DNA of 64,000 bases, from positions 1,984,001 to 2,048,000 of the forward strand of contig CM057066.1 of assembly GCA_029945375.1 (NCBI GenBank), written 5' to 3'. The position numbers and the translations under genes were made by a program. A model generated the notes under the pieces. That model worked only from the letters and a program-made list of their open reading frames with translations, did no database searches and was not told where the DNA came from. How positions within the stretch are numbered: the stretch's first letter is position 1; each line of letters opens with the position of its first letter. This document shows positions 23,749 to 36,050 of this stretch, one piece after another. This stretch comes from Agaricus subrufescens. Lineage: Eukaryota > Basidiomycota > Agaricomycetes > Agaricales > Agaricaceae.

Positions 23749-24185
23749 TCCTGAACTTCTGGGGGTCAATTATCACTCTTGCGCGCGGGACCGCTCTCAC
23801 CTGTCTCGGTGGTTCTAATGACGCTTTGACAAGCGTACGTACGAGCATTACTAGGGTAGTACGGCACCTTCCCGAAGGCAGGTAGGCTGGCACGTTTTGT
23901 ACACGAGGTGATGGCAGGTGAACGCACGGCAAGCTAAAAGTAGTTGGGCACTGCATGGCGCGAACAGCATCTCTGTTTTGTTCCTCTCGACCGCGAATTG
24001 GTCCAACGACGAACAAAGAGACATGTCGTCATGTAGATGTAAATGTTGTCTTCCGGCATTTTCCGCGTTGCAGGGGTCGTGGTACCTCGCTAGTTCGACA
24101 TTCATTCGGTGACTTGTCAGTCGACTAGAGAAACCACGGATCGTGGTTGCTGAAGCGAGGCCGTTACTTCACTCTGGCACTGGCC
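23749..24185. other. Divergent promoter region (paralog E / P450 paralog 2)
   Basis: About 440 bp lie between the start codons of two divergently transcribed genes and could serve both. No ORF was supported. Confidence 0.5.
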
Positions 24186-26473
24186 ATGTGGCTTCAAGTG
24201 CTCTCTCTCCTCGCTGTCACCTACACAGTCAGAAGGATAACACTATTCTATCAAAAAGCGCGTAGTATCGGGTGTGCCGAGCTCTCAATCGTACAACTCA
24301 CCCACTGACTGTTGCATAGCAATATTCCTGGATACAGGACGTTGTTCAGTGCAAACTCAGACTCTGGATTCTTCTTGCCAAAAATTCGAGGCATCAATCA
24401 GGGGAGGAACTATGCCTTCAGAGACAAGCACTCCGGTGAATTATAACCCTGGTCCATTCCTACCAATCACTTAGGTGGTCAATGTACGCAGTGTATGAAT
24501 CAATCGGCTTTGACATTGCTGCACATGTATCTGCGTTTCCGAACCTCGTAACTATCCTGATTGCGGACCCTACTGTTATAAAGGTCTGACTGGCAGCTTG
24601 TATGCATTCGAACGAACCTAACGACTCTATCGATCCAGCAAATCACGACTTACCGTGCCCGATTCCGAAAACCGGTTGAAAAATATGATCCCTTGTCTAT
24701 CTATGGTCGAAATATCGTTGCTTCGGAGGGAGGTGAATGGAAGAAATTTAGAAGGATTTGTGCGCCGAGCTTCTCGGAGGTACGTCTCCATCTACTTGCG
24801 CATATGTTGATTACTTCTCATCCATTCAAAGCGAAATAATAGGCTTGTTTGGGACGAGACTGTCTTCACTGTCAATGGTTTACTCAATGATGTCTGGCGA
24901 AACAAAGAACAGATTATTCTTGATCACCTTCCCGAGAGCATGCTCCCAGTATGCCCAAATTCAACCCTCTGTTGGCAGGTAATGACGAACTGTCTAGCTA
25001 ACTCTCTTTGTTATATCTGCTGCTGTTTTCGGACATAGAATAACCTGGGATGCGGAAGAGGCAACGCCATCTGGGCATAGAATATCGTTCAAGGACTCTA
25101 TAGCTACGGTGGCGAGCAATGTCATCCGGAAGGTCCTGCTTCCGAATTGGGCTCTTCCTTTGACGGGACAAACTAGAAAAATTGATTTGGGTTTCAAAGA
25201 GCTCAAGGTATTGTTGTTGTTAGCATGGCAAAGCAACCTAGCTAATTAATCACACAGTCGTATATGCTTGAGTTCATCGAGGAGCGTAAATATAGAGAGA
25301 GTAATGATCTACTCAGCAATTTGATTGAGGCGAGTGCTGGTGAAAGTGATGGAGGAGAGTTGAGTGCGGACGAATTGATGGGTAAGGCTCCCAAGCCTTG
25401 CCTGTTAGGACGATCCTAAACCCCAACAGGCAATGTCTTCATTTTCCTTATCGCTGGTCATGAAGTAAGGCGGCTTGACCCTCTCTTACTACTTCAGCTA
25501 TAATTATGATCCTAGACAACAGCGCACACGCTCTGCTACTCGCTTGCCCTCCTCGCCCTCTATCAAGATGAACAAGAGAAACTACTTCAGGAGATAAAGT
25601 CTGTCGTTAATGATCCTCAAGCTCCTGTCAGTTACTTGTCATCGTTTGCTAATAATGAGTCACTGATGGGTCACTGTTTTGCAGACATATAGCGAATCGT
25701 CGCTTCTAACGCGAGCCCTGGCGTAGGCTTGTTTCTTCCGAACTTGGTCTAGCTATCCTGAGCCACTTATATTTCAGCGTATTCTATGAGGCTCTACGAA
25801 TGTATCCAGCTGTGCGGATTCTGTCTCCTGGATATTGATCAAGTAGTGCTTACTTCGCTCCCAGGTCACGCTCATACCGAAGTATAGCGCGGAGGACACG
25901 TCATTTACTGTTGCCAATTCCCGGGGAGAAACAATTTTTGTACCAGTACCTAAGGGTACATATATCAATATTGATGTAGTGGGATTGCACTATAATCGTA
26001 TGTGATTCTCGCTACCTGGCACGACTAACTGAGTGTTCCCAACTTATGATAGCGAAATACTGGGAGAATCCTTCCTTATTCCAACCCGAGCGATTTTTGC
26101 AGCCCAATTGGAACAAGGATGCTTTTCTACCCTTCAGTGGTGGTGCAAGAGCTTGTGTTGGGCGAAGGTACGTGTGCTTCTCAGACTCTGGTATTAGAGT
26201 TCCCCTTTATCATTCAAAACCGCTGTTAGATTTGCCGAACTTGAAGCTGTGGCTGTCATTACGATGCTTGTGGCTCGATATAAGATAACGGTGAAACACG
26301 AACCTCAATTTGCGTATGAAAGTCTGGAACAGAAGAGAGATAGACTTTTAAAGTGCACGAATCTCTTATCGTTGACGTTCGTTCCTCGTGTGTTTGTATA
26401 ATCGTGAACTGTTCTAATCTCTTATCTTGACAGGCCCGTGAAGCTTCCTTTGGTGTTTACGCGAAGATCGTGA
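24186..26473 (+). CDS. Cytochrome P450 monooxygenase, family paralog 2
   Basis: Starts MWLQVLSLLAVTY (membrane anchor), with the same exon plan as paralogs 1 and 3. A TGA seen when reading straight through exon 1 lies inside a 48-nt intron (GTGTGC..CATAG), so the gene is not broken there. Landmarks: YGRNIVASEGG with WKKFRR; RLVWDETVF; TWDAEEATPSGH; AGHETTAHT (I helix); YEALRMYP (ExxR); FQPERF; heme loop FSGGARACVGRR; end LPLVFTRRS. Length is about 530 residues. It is transcribed away from paralog E and towards paralog 3. The substrate is unknown. Confidence 0.87.
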
Positions 26474-28037
26474 AAGCTGTTTGGTTCTGGCATTGGACTC
26501 GTCGCTATGGATTTAATGAGTCAGATTTGACTAATGTATTTCTAGATGTGCATTCCGCTTATCCAGTGATAATCCAGTGCTACCAATAAGTCGCGTGAGG
26601 TATTTTCACCTCAACTACTGGAGTCGTAACTAGGTGCGTCTACCTCCCACTCAGGTCTTTCCATCTTCTTGTGAGGGGAATCAGAGAGTTGTTCGATGCT
26701 CAGTCTTCGCAGTATCAGTGTGACAGGAGGATGAGAGTATTCAATTGCCATCAGATAGCGCCTATCACCTTGTTTGACAGTTTTGTGTTGGTGCTAAGTG
26801 CTTGAAACCACTCGTTTGCATCCGATTACTTGCCGCCCCCGCAGTTTCCACCTTAGCGTTCCACCACATGACTTTTTACGTTCCCTAATGGATAGCCTTG
26901 TCCCCATATATCGGGAACCCGAAACCGGTCATTCTAATCCCTTCCGTTTGCTCGATCTAAAAATGGCCCGACCAAGGTCTGACTTGATGAGACTGTTGGA
27001 ACAGGCAAATGTACAGTGATCTAGCTTGGTTAGGTTAAATTCATTCTGGTTTTCGTTTTCCGATATACCGCTTTCGGCGGGGACGTTCTATCGATGAGAC
27101 TGTCGGCGTGTATATTGGTCTACATTCTTGATTTGGGATATTATGATCATTGATTAATATCGCATAAAGGTATTGCTCGAGGAAATGTGGAGAATCCTTG
27201 TGGAGGATGATTGGCGACGCTGATGTCAACTTTCCAGAAAACAATTTCTTGTCGTAGTATGTACGATGACTGAAACCATCTTTACTCTATCGAAGTTTCT
27301 CGGCGATCGCTTATCTTAATCCTCGTACGAACTCAGTCAGACCTGTGCGTGTAATACGCGTGTAATGAATAGGTGATGAGTATCATTCGGTGCCAACCCC
27401 CACTCATCCAGAGGCTGTTCACGGCCGAATCCTGTCTGTTTTATCACACTCACTAAATTGAGATGCTTTTCTCTCAGCCTAGTCAGTAAGACATCCGATG
27501 AAGACTGATCCCATAAGCCTCGATGGCGACTTCGGCCATATCGGCCATTCGCATGAGTTCATTACCGCCCATAACACCCTACCTCAAACTCGTGAAATAG
27601 GATAGTTGACTCCCGAAGCCGTCTCTACACGCGATAATATCGAAAAGAACAGTGTAGTTTAACCTATTTTTGAACATGAAACGATGGAAGGTGCTGATAT
27701 AGTCTACTGCCCCACATGTGTTCGAGGATGTAAGCTTGGCAATCCAGTCATTAGTGCTAGAAGTATTTGATGGCGATGGAGCTGTACGGCATTGGAAAAG
27801 AATCGATCAGTGAGCCGCAGAAGATATTCATTTCGGTTGTTTGATAATGGCGCCGGATGAGGCGGGATCAACATGCCGACACAAAAATGCGATGAAGCAA
27901 TATTCAATATGAAAACGTTGCAAAAAAAATACGAAGTCCGTTCGTAGTATAAAATGAGGCTGTAGGACGCATTGGAAGACCAACAACTCAACTCGAGTTT
28001 TCCACTTCTCGAACTTACTCATCCTCTTTGATCTACA
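26474..28037. other. Intergenic, no gene supported
   Basis: No ORF here could be linked to a family or to splice partners. The last 80 bp are the CT-rich promoter of the secreted-protein gene. Confidence 0.45.
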
Positions 28038-28654
28038 ATGCGCTTCTCTATCACTGGGCTCGCTGTCGTTGCTGCTGCAGTTGCCGCTGTTACAGCTACT
28101 CCAATTGCTGAAGAAGGAGCAACTGTAGGTGTCTAACTGGCATACCGTGTCCCTTAGGACTTTGGAGATTAATGCTCACCATCGTCTTCAACAGCTTGCT
28201 AAAAGGGAAACTTCATACGGAAACCCCGACTTGGTCACTGACCAAGGCAACCGATTCAAGCTCAACTTTGGCAGCACTAGTGGCCACCCCAATGCCTGCC
28301 CCGGCCACTATATCTGCTGTGAGTTTAATCTTCGCGTAGATACTCTTTTAGGATGTTGTAGGCTTATGAAAAACAACTAGACATCCCTAAAAACGGAGCT
28401 CAGCATGGTGATGTTTCGCTCGGTAACCCCGATAATATGGTCGACGAAGGTAACCGCTGGGTGAGTAGAACTATAGACAATCATCAAAGAGTAACTTGAG
28501 CAGAATCCACTAATACTTTTGATAGCGTCTCAACTATGGAAGCACTAGTGGACACCCCAACGCTTGCGATGGCCACTACATGTGAGTTATCGAATTTCTA
28601 TAACCAGCACAGGACTGATATCAATTTATTTTTAGCTGTTACTTCTACAAATAA
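28038..28654 (+). CDS. Small secreted two-repeat protein with Kex2-type site
   Basis: Five exons (28038-28124, 28195-28318, 28381-28460, 28526-28581, 28636-28654) give 121 residues. The N-terminus MRFSITGLAVVAAAVAAVTA is a clear signal peptide. A short acidic pro-segment follows and ends LAKRE, where KR is a Kex2-type cleavage site right after the first intron. The mature part consists of two repeats of about 37 residues, each with GNPD, GNR, a GSTSGHPNAC motif and GHYICY; each repeat has two Cys, so one or two disulphides are possible. The family is not recognised. Effector, antimicrobial, cell-wall or signalling roles are all possible; secretion is the only part well supported. Confidence 0.85.
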
Positions 28655-29067
28655 ACTGCTAGCGCCTCGATTACTCATGACATTCAGATTGTATAGTTAG
28701 CAACAGGGAGATTGGCCGTAGACTTTGTATCCGGTTAATGCAGTTTTGAATTATATGAATTTGTAGAAATCCGATGATACACTTTTGGGTGGGGAATACG
28801 GAACACCATCAGTTTGACGTCAGGAATCAAGCGTTGCTCGTATCCAGTGGAGATGAGCCGCATTACGACTCGCAGAAAAATGCGGGCACCCACGCGGACG
28901 CTTTTCCGCCTTGAGCCTGCATTGGGTCCACGTCAGGCCCCTCAAATGTTACTAAACCGCTTCTATATACCCATACGGTACTTTGTGGCCCATCTGGTGT
29001 GCTAATTTTTCTTCTAGACAGAACCTAATAATTGTTATGATCATCGTAAGCTTCATGTTTTACAGTG
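28655..29067. other. Intergenic, no gene seen
   Basis: 3' flank of the secreted-protein gene; nothing else supported. Confidence 0.45.
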
Positions 29068-29381
29068 CGAAGGATATCGGAAGGAGGCGTCCGCGTAGTG
29101 TCCGCATCAGTACGTTGGACATCGAACAAACTTTTGGAATAGGTTCTCTGAAATTGAAAGCTATTATAACTATTACGATGACTGTGGCTCGATACAAGGT
29201 CGCCTTGACGGATGAGTTTCTCTCTACGAACGGGGCTCTGCAACAGAGGAGAGATAGGCTATTGGAGTCTAGGGCACTCATAGCTCTGCTGTTCGTCCTC
29301 TCTAATTACAGTGGTTGACTATAGTAATTATCTGTCTATAGGCCGGTAAGAGTCCCTTTGGGTTTTACACGACGATCATAA
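29068..29381 (+). pseudogene. P450 3' fragment (related to paralog 3)
   Basis: From 29143 the sequence follows the penultimate exon of P450 paralog 3 (DEFLSTNxxLQQ, RDRLLES) after an AG acceptor, then the last intron and last exon ending at TAA 29379-29381 (FTRRS). A remnant of the heme-loop exon end (GRR) may remain near 29068-29085. The frame carries an extra A near 29157 that shifts the helix-L region. No upstream P450 exons are present, so it cannot make a working enzyme. Confidence 0.8.
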
Positions 29382-29660
29382 AACCGGAGGTCTTTCAATG
29401 TACAAATATGATGTCTAGTACCGATTGTCCAAGTATGTCTTTGGGTAGGGCCCTGGTGGTTGTGAAGGCTGCTGTTATCCATAAAATTACTATCAAAACG
29501 AAAGTATCTGGTAGTGAGTTCTAACAATGATCACTGAGCTGCGTATAGAAGGCGCGTCGTCTGCGGGGCCGCGTGCTTGAGCGAGGCAAGCGGAGGAGCC
29601 TTGAGGGTTCAATGTCCCATCCAAGACGTTAAGCACTGCTTCAGGCAGCATTCTGAAACA
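29143..29660 (+). repeat. Segmental duplication of 33668-34310
   Basis: Similarity between the P450 fragment and paralog 3 does not stop at the stop codon. The downstream flank also matches, for example ATGTCTAGTACCGAT (about 29410 and 34111) and the block with GCGTCGTCT, TGCTTGAG and AAGCACTGCTTC (29550-29655 and 34195-34290). Part of the flank of the longer copy (about 33930-34100) is missing here. This points to a DNA-level duplication with an internal deletion. Confidence 0.75.
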
Positions 29661-31593
29661 CTCTCGGCCTTACTCAATACAGGGGTGAAATCTGTCAATG
29701 TAACTCAACCCATGAACTAATAAATAAGTTACGGCACGAGTCGGACCGAAAACTCGTACTTACTTGTTTTCATTGCCGCCTCGCTTTTTGTACATAAGTT
29801 AATAAGTGATCTTTCGTCAACTATGGTGGTGGCAAATACTAGCGCGCTTAGGCGTTCTCTTGAGTCACACATATATATATGTACGACATAAATTGGGCAG
29901 ATTGTCAAAGAGAACGGTTATTCACCTGCCATGAGGATTTAATTGTTTGGTCTCTTGAAGTTCTATTTATGCTATCAAAAAGTGACTATTTTTGCCACAG
30001 CGGTCAGCTTATGGGATCATGCTCAGTAAAAAAAGGATTTCAGGCTTTTTCGGGGTCATGAACAAAGCCGGAAATGTTGATTCTCAGGAAGAGTACCAGA
30101 ACAATACCTGAACAAGAGATTCCGGCATTGTTCTGGACCATACACGTGTTGTTCTAGCATTATACGGCTTTTTCACTGGCATTATACAGGCAGTTTCCTG
30201 GTATTTTTCGGGATATAAAAATAGAGATTCATATGAAAACTCAGGGACAAGCTCAGCCTCAGAAATCTGTTTTATGCTGAAGACACCCGGAATTAACCCG
30301 GAATAACCTGAACTACGCTGAAAGTAACTTTTACTGAGAATCATGTGCGCGCCTCTTTTTAGTTTGTCAGACGGTGCACCTCGTTGATTGATCAACCTGG
30401 GTGAAAGCTACATAGCGATAATTCTAGTTATCAAATGCTAACATTGAGCCCAAGTTTTGCTGGCGGACTAAATCTTATGATAAGTGCCTGGTCAAGAGGT
30501 CTGCAAGTCAGTTTTTGTTTCTGGTAAGCTGCCGATAGTAAGCTGATAGTGTTAATCCCATATGCATGGTACAGTTGGGCAAGAGAAAAGCGCGATATGG
30601 ATGTTTGAACGCCTTATGCGTTCTCCGATACGAATCAAGAACGCAAGGAGAAACAAGGTTGGCAGTATTTTTAGGGGGAGGGGAGGGTGGCATCTGGGTG
30701 GCATCAAATCATTCGCCACCAACCTTATTTTGAGCGTCATGAACTAGTGCCTGGAGACTCTCGTGACCCAGTTGCCTAGTATAGGGGTGCGATTCACAGC
30801 CCTGTCAAGTTAACTTAAATGAGTTGAGCTACTATAAGACCGGTTTGACGGTGACCTTGTATTTTCTCGCTTGCCTGCCGGTTGACGTTTGGTTTTTGAT
30901 AGATGTCCCTCTAACGATGAACGTGGGCCATGGTGGCACGCCCAGAAGGTCACACAGCCTCCTGAAATTGAATCATACATATATATGCGTTACACGGCGG
31001 GCAAATAAATGTCCAATCCCAATTTGGATGCTTGGACCTCGGTCACACTAGTGTGACACCACTACTTTTCTCGTGCTCTCCTTTCATTACGAGCGTTTCT
31101 GTGACTTTCATCTCCTCTCTTGAACTATGTCTAGGCTGCCTCTGTTCTTCTGCTAGTTAGGTAGTCAGTAGTTGTTCCATATCTCTCTTGTTTGTTGATA
31201 AGGCAGCTTAAGTAAATTTCAAACTGTGACCTAGGGCAAAATCACGTTCCGCCTTTGTAATTTAAACCTCCTGAGTCTGGTGGCCTGCACTGCAGATCGG
31301 AAGGCTTGTTTTTTTGCTGATGGTCTCAGTCTTTGTGCAATTACTATGACTAGGTACTCCTAGAGATCAAGTTCTGTGCACTGTACGATCATCCAAGTCA
31401 ATAAAATGAGAAGAGGCAGACGACTTGCGACTGCGACACATCGAAATAACCAACTGGACAACTCAAGTGACGATCAACTGGACAGGTCACTTGACAATTG
31501 CATCCAAATCGGGATTGGAACATTTTAAATGCCTCGCCGTGTTAGTAGCCCCCCCGAATCTGGGTGACCATCAAGAGAACCATTTCCTCTACT
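29661..31593. other. Intergenic, no gene supported
   Basis: About 1.9 kb without a supported ORF or RNA gene. The last part is the promoter of P450 paralog 3. Confidence 0.45.
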
Positions 31594-33906
31594 ATGTGGA
31601 TTGAGCTGCTCGGCCTATTGTCCGTTATCTATGTTATTAGAAGATTACTGCTGTTCAGAGGGGTAGCTCGTAGTATTGGGTACGCCCCATTTTCAACCTC
31701 CAAGCGATACTCTTTTTATTGGCTCAAGAATGCTAAAACGCTATATAGCAATATCTACGGGTACCGAACTCTGTTCAGTCCCGATCTGGCTGGCGGGTTG
31801 ATTTTCCCAAGAATACGTGGCATCAGTCCAGGAAGAGACTACTGTTTCGTAGACAAACACTCTAGTAAGTGTTTGAGGGCTCGAATTCGATTTTCTTCAA
31901 CTTATCAAATGGAAAAGTTTTTGCACGAGCGGGCTGTGATGTTGTTGGACATGTTGGAATGTTTCCTTGTGAGGCGACGATTCTTGTGGCGGATCCTGCT
32001 ATTGTAAAGGTGTGATTTATGGTCATGATTTATTAGGCAAGCTTATGTTGTTGCGCCGTTCAGGAACTTACGCACAATCGCGCGAGATTCCCGAAACCCA
32101 TCGAACTGTATGGTTCTCTGTCGTTTTTTGGGTACAACATTGTTGCTTCTGAGGGAGATGACTGGAAGAGGTACCGCAAAATATGTGCACCGAGCTTCAC
32201 AGAGGTATATCCCTTTCTAACTCCACTGCTTAAATGTTCGCATACTATATCTGTTATCAGAAAAACAACAAGCTTGTCTTCAACGAGGCGGTCTTTACTG
32301 TGAGCGATCTAATAGACAATGCTTGGGAGAACAAGGACAGGGTTGTAGTTGACAACTTCCTCGACATCACTCTCTCCGTGAGTCCAAAATTCGATCATCA
32401 AATTTTTTTTGGCGCGATAGCAGATGTCTAAACGTTACGGTATAGATCGCACTCTCGGTAATATCTGCCGCGGCTTTTGGTTGTAGAACCCGTTGGAAAG
32501 ATGACGCGTCCATACCTTCGGGACATCAAATGTCATACAAAAAGTCGTTATCCACAGTTGCGAGGAACGTCTTGTATAGGATCCTCCTTCCAAACTGGAC
32601 TATGTCGTTCACGGAAAAAACGAGGGAGATTGATTTAGGCTTCAAAGAACTCAAGGTATGCCCTATATTGGATGCGAAAGTGTATTGATAAGGTTCTTAT
32701 TGTTGTTGGTGCAGTCATATATGTTGGAGTTTATCGAGGCACAAAAATCGGCGGGTAAACATGATTTGCTCAGCCTTTTATTAGAGGCAAATGCTGGCGA
32801 AGGTGATAAAGCTTTGAGTGCCAGTGAACTGATGGGTAATGCTTCACATAGTTGTTCCGGGCAAAGTGTCCTAACTCGAACGCCCCAGGCAATATCTTCA
32901 TCTTCCTCATTGCTGGCCATGAGGTATGTTTCTTTGCGGTTCTATGCCCCTGTGCTTATACCAACACGTGTATAGTCGACTGCGGGCTCAATTTGTTATA
33001 CATTAGCACTTCTGGCTCTCTACGAAGATGAGCAAGAGAAAATGTTCCAGCAAATCCAGTCAGTTGTTAAAGACCCACGGGCACCGGTTAGTATCACTGC
33101 ATTCCTTCTTCAGACGAGATGAGGCTAACATTTGACAGACGTATAATGAAATCCCACTTTTAACCCGGACTCTAGCGTACGTTTATGCATTATCTTACGC
33201 CAAACCCTGCTAATATCTTGTTCAGTGTGCTCTATGAAGCAATGCGCATGTATCCTGCCGTAGGCTCACCGAAGTCTTACAGCTTTCGAAAAACGATGCT
33301 TATAGCATTTGTACTCTAGGCACCCATTATACCGAAGTGTAGCGCAGAAGATACTTCACTTACGGTCACCGATAATCAGGGTCACCAAAAGGTTGTACCA
33401 ATACCCAAGGGCACACTCGTGTATATCGACGTACCCGGGTTACACTACAATCGTATGTTATCCCTGCTGGTCATTCCGTGTACCAAAATTTACATAAATA
33501 GCGAAATACTGGGAGGACCCCTACTCTTTCAAGCCTGATAGATTCCTGCAGCCCAATTGGAACCGAGAGGCGTACATCCCCTTCAGCGCCGGTGCGAGAG
33601 CCTGTCTTGGTCGGAGGTACGCACCTACTGCCTATTATTTGAATGTTATCGTCAATTTACGAAATAGGTTTTCCGAGATTGAAGCCATAGTAGTCATTGC
33701 GATGATTGTAGCTCAATACAAAGTCACCTTGACAGACGAGTTTCTCTCTACGAACGAGACCTTGCAGCAAAAGAGGGATAGGTTGTTGGAGACTAGGGGA
33801 CTCATAACTCTGATGTTCGTATTCTCGCATTATAGTTCTTGGCTGTACTGATTGTTTCGTCTATAGGCCGGTGAGAGTCCCTTTGGTATTTACACGACGG
33901 TCATGA
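31594..33906 (+). CDS. Cytochrome P450 monooxygenase, family paralog 3
   Basis: Starts MWIELLGLLSVIYVI (membrane anchor). The exon plan matches paralogs 1 and 2; an apparent 147-codon first ORF is exon 1 plus a read-through intron. Landmarks: FFGYNIVASEGD, WKRYRK, KNNKLVFNE, AGHESTAGS in the I helix (relatives have AGHETTAHT), YEAMRMYP (ExxR), FKPDRF, heme loop FSAGARACLGRR, end VPLVFTRRS. All exons join in frame, so it looks intact at about 530 residues. The changed I helix suggests altered substrate or proton delivery; this is inference. Confidence 0.87.
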
Positions 33907-34671
33907 AACCGGAGGTCCTGTAAGCAAGAATCACTGACGTCACAACCGATCACTAAACCCCGCCGTATATAAAGGACTTTCTCTTAGCGATTACGGGTCA
34001 CCTTTCTTCTCTCTCTCTCTGTCTGTATACGCATATTACAAACTCTTGAATATACGTTGTGCCTACGTAGTGTTCTTGTGTCGTGAGTGAAGCCCCGAGC
34101 TCGTGCCAGCGTAATGTCTAGTACCGATCGTCCATGTATGGTTATTATTGAGCTCGCCATTTACACGAATAGCGATCATTATTGAGCTGCGGATAGAAGA
34201 CGCGTCGTCTACAGTGCTTGAGCAAGGCAAGCGGAGAACACCTGAGGATTCAAAATCGCAATCCAAGACATCAAAGCACTGCTTCGGGCGGCATGTCTGA
34301 AATTGATCCGTTGTGCGTAGTAGATCGAGGGAGAGCGCGATATGGATGTTTTATTCCCTTACTCGACCAGTGTGTCACTGCAAATAGAATCCGCGCTCCA
34401 GGCTATTTCCGTGGCATGATGAGAAGCGCCTTGGCAGCCGGGACCACACGCCGTCGAGTGGGATGCCCAGAGGATCTGCCATCAGCGGCCAAATGGGGCA
34501 GGGCACCCCCACAAGCGAGACGCTGGACATCACCGAGGGGGGATGCCTCGGCAACGCCAAAAAAAACATGCGGGGGGGTGATTACGTAGGCAGGCGTGCT
34601 CGGACGCCGAGTGGTCGGAGGAGACTCTTGCACTGAAGAAGGCTGCCCGCGCTGACCTGGCCCCCATCCCC
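33907..34671. other. Intergenic; P450 3' flank and ssSPT promoter
   Basis: 33907-34310 is the longer copy of the duplicated flank (see 29143-29660) and includes a short CT microsatellite near 34007-34022. 34590-34671 is GC-rich just before the next gene. Confidence 0.5.
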
Positions 34672-35059
34672 ATGGACTCCCTCTCCCACCAAGCCCCCTC
34701 CTCCCCGCTGCCCCCCGCCCGGCACCTCGGCGAAGACGTCCGCAAACCCCCCAAGTCCGCCGGCCGCCTCGCCCTCTCCCTCTGGCGCCTCCAGCTCTGG
34801 TTCGAATGCACCTTTGGCCTCACCGTCATGGAGCCTTGGGAACGAATGGTCGTCTGTGCGTCTCCACCACCCCCCCTTTCTCCTCTTCACCGCCTCACCC
34901 GTTTCGTCTCACTTCACAGTGACCTTCTTCGCAATCGTCTTCCTTCTCGTGTTCACGGGCCTGGTCCGATACTTCCCTCAAAAACTGGTTGGCATCCATG
35001 GGAGGACTGTGTATTACCTCTGGGGCCACGCCGGTGACGACATCCCTGTTATGCCCTAG
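34672..35059 (+). CDS. Serine palmitoyltransferase small subunit-like protein
   Basis: Two exons (34672-34855 and 34920-35059) give 107 residues. The conserved core is WFECTFGLTVMEPWERMVV, matching the MEPWER signature of small subunits that activate serine palmitoyltransferase, the first enzyme of sphingolipid synthesis in the ER. A single membrane segment follows (LTFFAIVFLLVFTGLV), then RYFPQK and YYLWG. Length is within the small range of this family, with a fungal N-terminal Pro/Ser-rich leader. The intron falls just before the membrane segment. Base composition is more GC-rich than the flanks. Confidence 0.85.
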
Positions 35060-36050
35060 ACGGTATGCAGACGGTGCATTTAATTCATTATATGCATGCT
35101 CAACCATTCACAGTTCGCCATTCATAATCTCACCTGCACGCATATTTGCATCTTCCTGCCCATACTGTTTCCTTCATACCCCTCTCTATGAACAACCTCC
35201 TTCCCAACCGCACCCTCGACAAGTGCTCTGCACACACACACACAACACACACACACACCCTCAACGCACACCCCGGTTCCTTCCGAGAGATACCGTCGCC
35301 GGTACCCTCGGTCATTGTTAATCCAAGAACTGTCCCAAATTTGTTGCCACAACGCACTAGTCGATGTTGTTTTCTGTACCCGTATCCGTATCAAGTGTTG
35401 TGATCTCCTCCCTTCCCCCCCTCCTGTGTCCCTCCCTCCATCTGTCAATTGTTTACAACTTGTTCCCTTTCCTTAGTAATATCATGCTTTGACCTCTCCG
35501 AACCGTTGGCATCAGTCAAAGAATGACATGGCCCATGCAAAAACGGGTGTTGACTACGGCGAGCTTATATTAGCAACTAAGCAAACAAAAAGAAACCATG
35601 TGTTTCTCGATATATATAGCGTCGCGGCATACACGGCTCGACAGACTTCGCGCCAGAGGACGAACGTTTTACGGAATATGGCACACGATCGAGTAACACC
35701 GTCGAGAATTAAACACAGCAATCGTTTTGCACTTGGTCAAAATCACGGTGATTCTAAATCAGTCATCCAATACATGATGCTCTAGAAAGTTGGGGATGAC
35801 TGGGGGAGGTCCAAAAAGGAAAAGAAGCGCGAACGATAGAATAGCAGCTACGACATACTCTTCTTGATTGAAGGCATCAAAATAGGAAACAACTCTCGCA
35901 CAACGAGAAAGTGATGACATTTACACGAATGACGAATGCAAAAGAACGAACAAGTATGTCTAGGGGGGGCCTGCCTTTAGGTTCAACAACAAAGTAATCA
36001 TACACACACATCAAATAGAGAAAGAAAACGGAAGATGCGCCAATCACTGC
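35060..36050. other. Intergenic between convergent genes
   Basis: 3' flanks of the ssSPT gene (plus) and ferric reductase (minus). Apart from the CA repeat, no feature is supported. Confidence 0.5.
35230..35262. repeat. (CA)n microsatellite
   Basis: Two CA runs separated by one irregular unit lie in the 3' flank of the ssSPT gene. Confidence 0.9.

Noticed and set aside
24186..24310. P450 paralog 2 looked truncated by a TGA after 42 codons
   Set aside because: A 48-nt GT..AG intron at the same place and phase as in paralogs 1 and 3 removes the stop.
34530..34890. GC-rich minus-strand ORFs of about 100 codons
   Set aside because: Antisense to the serine palmitoyltransferase small-subunit gene and its leader.
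35230..35262. Possible CRISPR-like or regulatory repeat
   Set aside because: A plain (CA)n microsatellite in a eukaryotic 3' flank.
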